Part shown: piece by piece, positions 60,701 to 64,000 of the stretch | Layout of the letters: each line of letters starts with the position of its first letter | How positions within the stretch are numbered: position 1 is the first letter of the stretch | From: Anticarsia gemmatalis | Lineage: Eukaryota; Arthropoda; Insecta; Lepidoptera; Erebidae | Length of the DNA stretch: 64,000 bases | Direction of reading: 5' to 3' | Assembly: GCF_050436995.1 (NCBI RefSeq) | Contig: NC_134776.1 | Span: 16,037,001-16,101,000, forward strand | The notes under the pieces: model-generated | Seen by the model: only the letters and a program-made list of their open reading frames with translations | Databases searched by the model: none | What the model was told of the DNA's origin: nothing | Translations under genes and position numbers: made by a program

Positions 60701-62875
60701 AACTTATTGTTATAAGTAAACTTGTTCGAAAGTGTAAATATTGGTATGTATCAAAAGTAGAAAATCGCCATTCAACGATTAGCCCTGTCGTACAAAAGGT
60801 GACCATTGTGATATTCCGTTTTTTACCGTTTCTTGACATAGAAATGTACGTAAACAACGAACGTAAATATTAAGTTCTAAGTTCCAAAGAGTTAGAAACA
60901 ATAAGTTAGCGCAAAAAGTAGAAAAGTTGCCGCCGTAACATATCCCAGTTAACTTAATTTGTGATGTTTGAATAAAATAATACTGACCATGTGCGAGTTG
61001 AACTCGTGGGCAAGAGGTTCCGTAATATTAGAAAAGCGCCATTCAAATTACGTCTGTTGTATAGGAGCCCACTTAATTGTTTTTTCAGTTTTTACTATTT
61101 CCTATTTTAGCGGCAACAAAAATATATCATCTGTGAAAATTTCAACTGTCTACATCATCATACATTGACGAGAGACAGACAGCAAAGTCTCAGTAATAGG
61201 GTCCTAATTCAGTAGGTTTTTACCCTTCCGGTACGGAACCCTTAAAAGTACAATATTTTTATGTAGCTGTTTCCCGTTCTCTAAATCAACGTTTAGAAAG
61301 GACTTTCAAGGGAGCCACGAGTTTGCTACAAAGAAAGACGGCGCTTCATAAATGTGAATCCCTACGTAAATGTGATCAATCAATTTTCTACCACTGTCCT
61401 ACTATTCGGAACGCGATTGACGGACGAACGGACGGAGCTATTTACAGTTCAAAGATTTACGTAGAACATTCATTGGAACTATATAAAAAAGCTAAGATAA
61501 TGATGACGACTATTTTTGAGTTGGTAAAATGTCAGATAGAAATCAAGTTAGGCGCAAAAATTCTCAGCTAGTCCGCTAGAACAACGAGAGGTGAGATGAG
61601 AATAAGTACTAACCTGACAACTCGATGCGTGCACACGACGAATTCGGGCTTGGAATTCCACTGGTGGTACGTGATGTAGAATCGGCTCTGAAGCCAGATC
61701 CACTGCTGCCCTTTCGTCAAGAAGCGGTAATAGCACGACGTTAGTTCACCCTTCTGCATCACTGTGGACAAAAAGAATATTATTGAGTTTACCAAGCTTA
61801 TGACCTATATATTAACGAACTTGAAACTAACTTTCGCGTGTTATTTAAGCCGTATCTGTAAAAATGTTGGATATTTTTGTCGCCTGCAAAGTTTGAGCAA
61901 ATAGAGCAGGCAATTTAGTTAGCAATTTGGCTGAGGAGATTCCCGTTATTTAAAAGTGCATAGGTATAAAAATCAAAGCACTATAGCTCGATAGATATTT
62001 GTAAGAACATTGCACGCAACCAAAGCCGGTCTCAGTGGTCAATAGCTATCTTTTATTCGAAAGTTATAAATAAATAATAAGACAGTTGCAGTACTATCGA
62101 TCGGCTGTAGTCAAACTTGTAAAAAATTCAAAAGCATGTGCAGAAAAATAGCGGTTATAAGACACGGAACAACCATGACCTATACTATCGATTTCCGAGT
62201 CGACTTTTACACTTAAAGAAATATTTTCCACAATTTTATATGTGGTATTTTTACATTAATATAATAACACGCCTGTTATACCCGATGTGTGTGGTATTTT
62301 TGTAATACAATGTCAGAAAATTACATTACAAATTAAAGTCATTTATGCACCAGTTGATTTTCATATATCAATTAGCAAGCAGGAATTATTTTTATTCAAT
62401 ACTAGCTTCCAGTTGCGACTTCATCCGCCTGCATAATTTTCCTGTAGTAATAAGTACCCTATGTGTAAGTCTAGGTTAGGTATAAACTAACTGTGTACCA
62501 AATTTTATAAAAACCGTTCAGTAAAATATTAAGAAACATAAGCATATATCCATCCTTACAAACTTTTGAATTTGTAATATTAGTAGGACTAGCAGAATAC
62601 TGTGTGATCTATAGTAGAAATAGAATATGTACTTACATGCTTCGTGGCAGGTGACGACTTTCTCCAAGTCATCAAAGTGGTAGTAGTCGTACCCCGACGT
62701 GCCGAGGACTTCGAAGGGTAAATAGCCGATGATGGGCGGGGCGCGGTGGTCAAGAAACAGGAACTTCCACTCGAGACTATGCCGCGAGGTGAACTCACTC
62801 CGGCTCGAGTCCACCAGCGATACGTCACGGATCAACTGTGGGGTGTACAGACGCCCCGTGCACACGAATAACAGC
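48800..62875 (-). CDS. Clk: Circadian clock transcription factor CLOCK, C-terminal 400 residues (5' end outside window)
   Basis: CLOCK pairs with CYCLE/BMAL1, binds E-boxes and drives period and timeless. Minus-strand exons in order: 62875-62637, 61761-61614, 52817-52619, 51414-51238, 50500-50339, 50127-50005, 48955-48800 (TAA). All joins keep frame; 400 codons plus stop. Residues 1-130 are PAS-B with its PAC motif: CTGRLYTPQLIR, DHRAPPIIGYLPFEVLGTSG, CHEALMQKGE, SCYYRFLTKGQQWIWLQSRF, THRVVSYAD. A Ser/Thr-rich region and a Pro-rich exon follow. Next comes a helical exon with EQLQRKHEELQQMIVRQQEE, matching the mammalian region deleted in the Clock-delta-19 mouse. The end is Gln/His-rich (PQQQPPHPNNHHQHMPQ) without the long polyglutamine of Drosophila CLK. 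The third intron listed-in (52618 to 51415) appears to use a GC donor. The bHLH and PAS-A exons must lie past 64000. Intron 61613-52818 is 8.8 kb and full of repeats. Confidence 0.94.
51471..51701 (+). mobile_element. Non-autonomous Helitron in a Clock intron
   Basis: It starts TCTATACTAACATTATAAAG after A. It ends with the hairpin CGCAAGCGAAGTTGCG, then AGGATCAG and CTAA before T, a proper CTRR end. Length 231 bp, same family as 14790, 26033 and 26782. It lies 57 bp upstream (minus strand) of the Clock exon at 51414-51238. Confidence 0.7.
55641..55847 (-). mobile_element. Non-autonomous Helitron, third family
   Basis: On the minus strand it begins TCTTTGTATATATAATTCTT and ends CGTCTGTCGGGTCCG then CTAG followed by T. 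The inner CACACACAAAAAATCATCAA and CGGTCCAGTCGTTTAAGCG are typical of lepidopteran copies. No ORF of its own. Confidence 0.55.
57572..57881 (-). mobile_element. Full-length tRNA-derived SINE (family A) with 12-bp target duplication
   Basis: TTTAGTCAACTA flanks it exactly at 57560-57571 and 57882-57893. On the minus strand the head is GAGCGGTGATAGCCGAGTGG (A box), then a GGTTCGAACC B box, then the common family A body, ending GGGTTAAATTTAT. The intact head and perfect duplication mark it as the youngest copy in the window. Confidence 0.8.
58138..59398. mobile_element. 1.26-kb foldback element with about 375-bp terminal inverted repeats
   Basis: The left arm (58138 to about 58512) and right arm (about 59022 to 59398) are near-perfect reverse complements. 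Outer ends: CTCGGAATTCGAGATACCC and GGGTATCTCGAATTCCGAG. Inner ends: GATGAACTATCGATAAATCA and its mirror. Shared inner blocks include CCTACATATGGTAGGGTGTA, ACGGTGAACCGTTTTCGAGA and CAACCGGTGCCTCCGGTCGA. The spacer holds a truncated SINE and AT-rich DNA; there is no transposase. I see no clear target-site duplication. Probably a non-autonomous DNA transposon with long inverted repeats. Confidence 0.75.
58528..58757 (-). mobile_element. Truncated SINE (family A) nested in the foldback element
   Basis: It matches 57572-57742 almost base for base from TTTAACCCATTACTGTCCCA to CGAAAAGTCATTGGTGT and then stops, so the tRNA-like head (B box and A box) is missing. It lies in the spacer between the two long inverted repeats. 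Confidence 0.7.
60261..60442. repeat. Tandem duplication, about 107-bp period
   Basis: CAAAGATCGC-G/A-AGAAAA, TTTCCTCGTGGACTAA, and CGCAAAA(A)GACAGTTATGCAT occur at 60261-60329 and again at 60368-60442, with small insertions. Two copies only. Confidence 0.6.
62402..62520 (-). mobile_element. Helitron-like 3' end fragment in a Clock intron
   Basis: On the minus strand it ends GAAGTCGCAACTGGAAG then CTAG followed by T. ACTGTGTACCAAATTTTATA and AAACCGTTCAGTAAA are typical of short lepidopteran Helitron copies. The 5' end is not found. Confidence 0.4.
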
Positions 62876-64000
62876 CTAAAACAAATTGTATATGTATCGC
62901 TCTAGAACTTCTCACATAAATTACGGTAGAAACAAGTTTTATAAAGGAGCTGTGAAGTTTATCGTTAAGTCTTTGTCGTTAATATTCAGAGAATTCTCAC
63001 CCAGTACATTTATTTTTTGGGCTGGGTAGTTTTCCTCCAGAACGAAAATGGGATTAGGCATTGAGTCTACCACACTGGCCAAGTGCGGGTTGGGTTAGGC
63101 ACGCCTTCGAAAATGTGTTTACCAACTTTTAGGCGTGTAAGGTTTCATCAAGACGTTTTCCTTAACCGTTAGAGCAAGTGATGGTTATTTTCTTAAATAC
63201 ACATAACTTTGAAAAGTCATTGGTGTGTTGCTTCGGGTTCGAATTCAGGACATTTTGAAGAGAGATATCATTTATTTTATCAGCGTATCGTATCAGACCC
63301 TTTAACTCCCTTTTCAATTAAACTTTAGCGTGCTCTAACATATTTGAAAGCTTGAAGCCGGATGTATTCGTGTGATGACATATTCATTAAAAACTGGAAA
63401 TCAACGGATATAGGGTACTTTCTTAGACATCGACATGGCTATGTCAGTACAAGATTATCTTGTTAATCTTGCAACAGAAATCATTTAACGATCTGATTTT
63501 ATACACGCGAGGAGACTGTTTACTAGTAAACACAATTTAAAAAAGCACTAACTAAAAAACTAATCTTGCTTAGGTAAGCTCTTAGTTTGCAATCGGTTTC
63601 AGACTTAATTTCTAGCAAAATGCGTACTTAGTCGAAGAGGTTAGGATCATCATCGTGTAGGTTATAGCCTCCTTGCAATAAAATCTAGGCCCCTAGATCG
63701 CATGTATAAGGACCAATATTTTCGACTAGACTAACAGCAATGGGCGAAGCAGGCCGGTGCCCTTATAAGTGTGCCCTATGGAATATCATACAAATACCGA
63801 AGTAGCTAAAACATTATGAACTAAGGGATACGTTTTTGATCTACTCTCGTAAATGTCACGCCATGCGTTTTGCTACGAGAGTAGGAAAGTTAAAAGTAAT
63901 CAATTACCGGCTGATATACTTTGACCAAGCGTTTGCACGTTGCATGTCACGCATTTTTTGAATCAGCGGAATAATAGAAAAATGCTTAGCTAGAATACGT
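62876..64000. other. Clock intron, cut by the window end
   Basis: This lies upstream (minus strand) of the first visible Clock exon, whose acceptor is TTTTAG at 62881-62876. It contains a degenerate SINE at 63015-63252. No further Clock exon is visible up to 64000. Confidence 0.6.
63015..63252 (-). mobile_element. Degenerate SINE (family A)
   Basis: It follows the family A order with many changes: GGATTAGGCATTGAGTCTAC, CACTGGCCAAGTGCGGGTTG, GGCGTGTAAGGTTTCATC, TTTGAAAAGTCATTGGTGTG and GGTTCGAATTC (mutated B box). Confidence 0.6.

Larger units (their letters stand above)
52818..61613. other. 8.8-kb Clock intron
   Basis: On the minus strand it runs from a GTTAGT donor at 61613 to a TTTACAG acceptor at 52818. 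The flanking exons join to THRVVSYAD, the expected CLOCK sequence, so no coding exon need be sought inside. It holds a Helitron, two SINEs, a 1.26-kb foldback element, a tandem duplication and one small open frame at 60460-60579. The stretches 53300-55600 and 55850-57550 show nothing I can name. Confidence 0.75.

Noticed and set aside
1..64000. CACGTG E-boxes as Clock feedback sites
   Set aside because: I counted about 14 (for example 15447, 47358, 53314, 55163, 57174, 60590). About 16 are expected by chance in 64 kb, so there is no enrichment around Clk.
1..64000. CRISPR arrays, operons or bacterial islands
   Set aside because: No regularly spaced direct repeats and no prokaryotic gene layout. 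Genes are intron-rich and eukaryotic throughout.

Overview
The window is a piece of an insect genome, almost certainly a moth or butterfly. The evidence is GT-AG introns in compact genes, an AT-rich background, and dense lepidopteran-type repeats: tRNA-derived SINEs, short Helitrons ending in CTRR after a small hairpin, MITEs and LINE 3' scraps. Nothing in it is bacterial or viral. I cannot name the species.

Layout. (1) 1-7349, plus strand: the last 17 exons of an ABCB full transporter (P-glycoprotein/MDR type, 'ABCB-A'), cut by the window start inside its first nucleotide-binding domain. (2) 9181-9810, plus strand: an intronless p24/TMED cargo-receptor gene. (3) 9811-21600: an intergenic stretch with no gene I can support, filled with SINE, Helitron, MITE and LINE remains. 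(4) 21721-43122, plus strand: a complete second ABCB full transporter ('ABCB-B'), 26 exons that join in frame to 1,323 residues, with a 5.9-kb first intron. A complete intronless NDUFB7 gene (complex I subunit B18) lies on the same strand inside its 3.0-kb intron 22. (5) 43123-48799: no coding gene seen; probably intergenic sequence plus the 3' UTR of the next gene. (6) 62875-48800, minus strand: the last seven exons (400 codons) of the circadian transcription factor Clock, from within PAS-B to the stop codon. The bHLH and PAS-A exons lie beyond 64000.

How the genes relate. ABCB-A and ABCB-B are tandem paralogues with the same intron positions. Of the 16 exon pairs that can be compared in full, 14 have identical lengths; only the two linker exons differ. 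Two exons, one in each ATPase domain and both carrying the ABC signature and Walker B motifs, are nearly identical at the DNA level between the paralogues while neighbouring exons have diverged. This points to gene conversion. ABCB-B and Clock are convergent. I infer no pathway linking the transporters, p24, NDUFB7 and Clock; the arrangement looks like shared synteny.

The points most worth a second look are the two conversion tracts, the nested NDUFB7, a probable GC-AG intron in Clock next to alternative GT donors, two long foldback elements (23603-24210 and 58138-59398), and a MITE family repeated in introns of both ABCB genes. All gene models were read by eye from splice signals and reading frame; no alignment or search was run.
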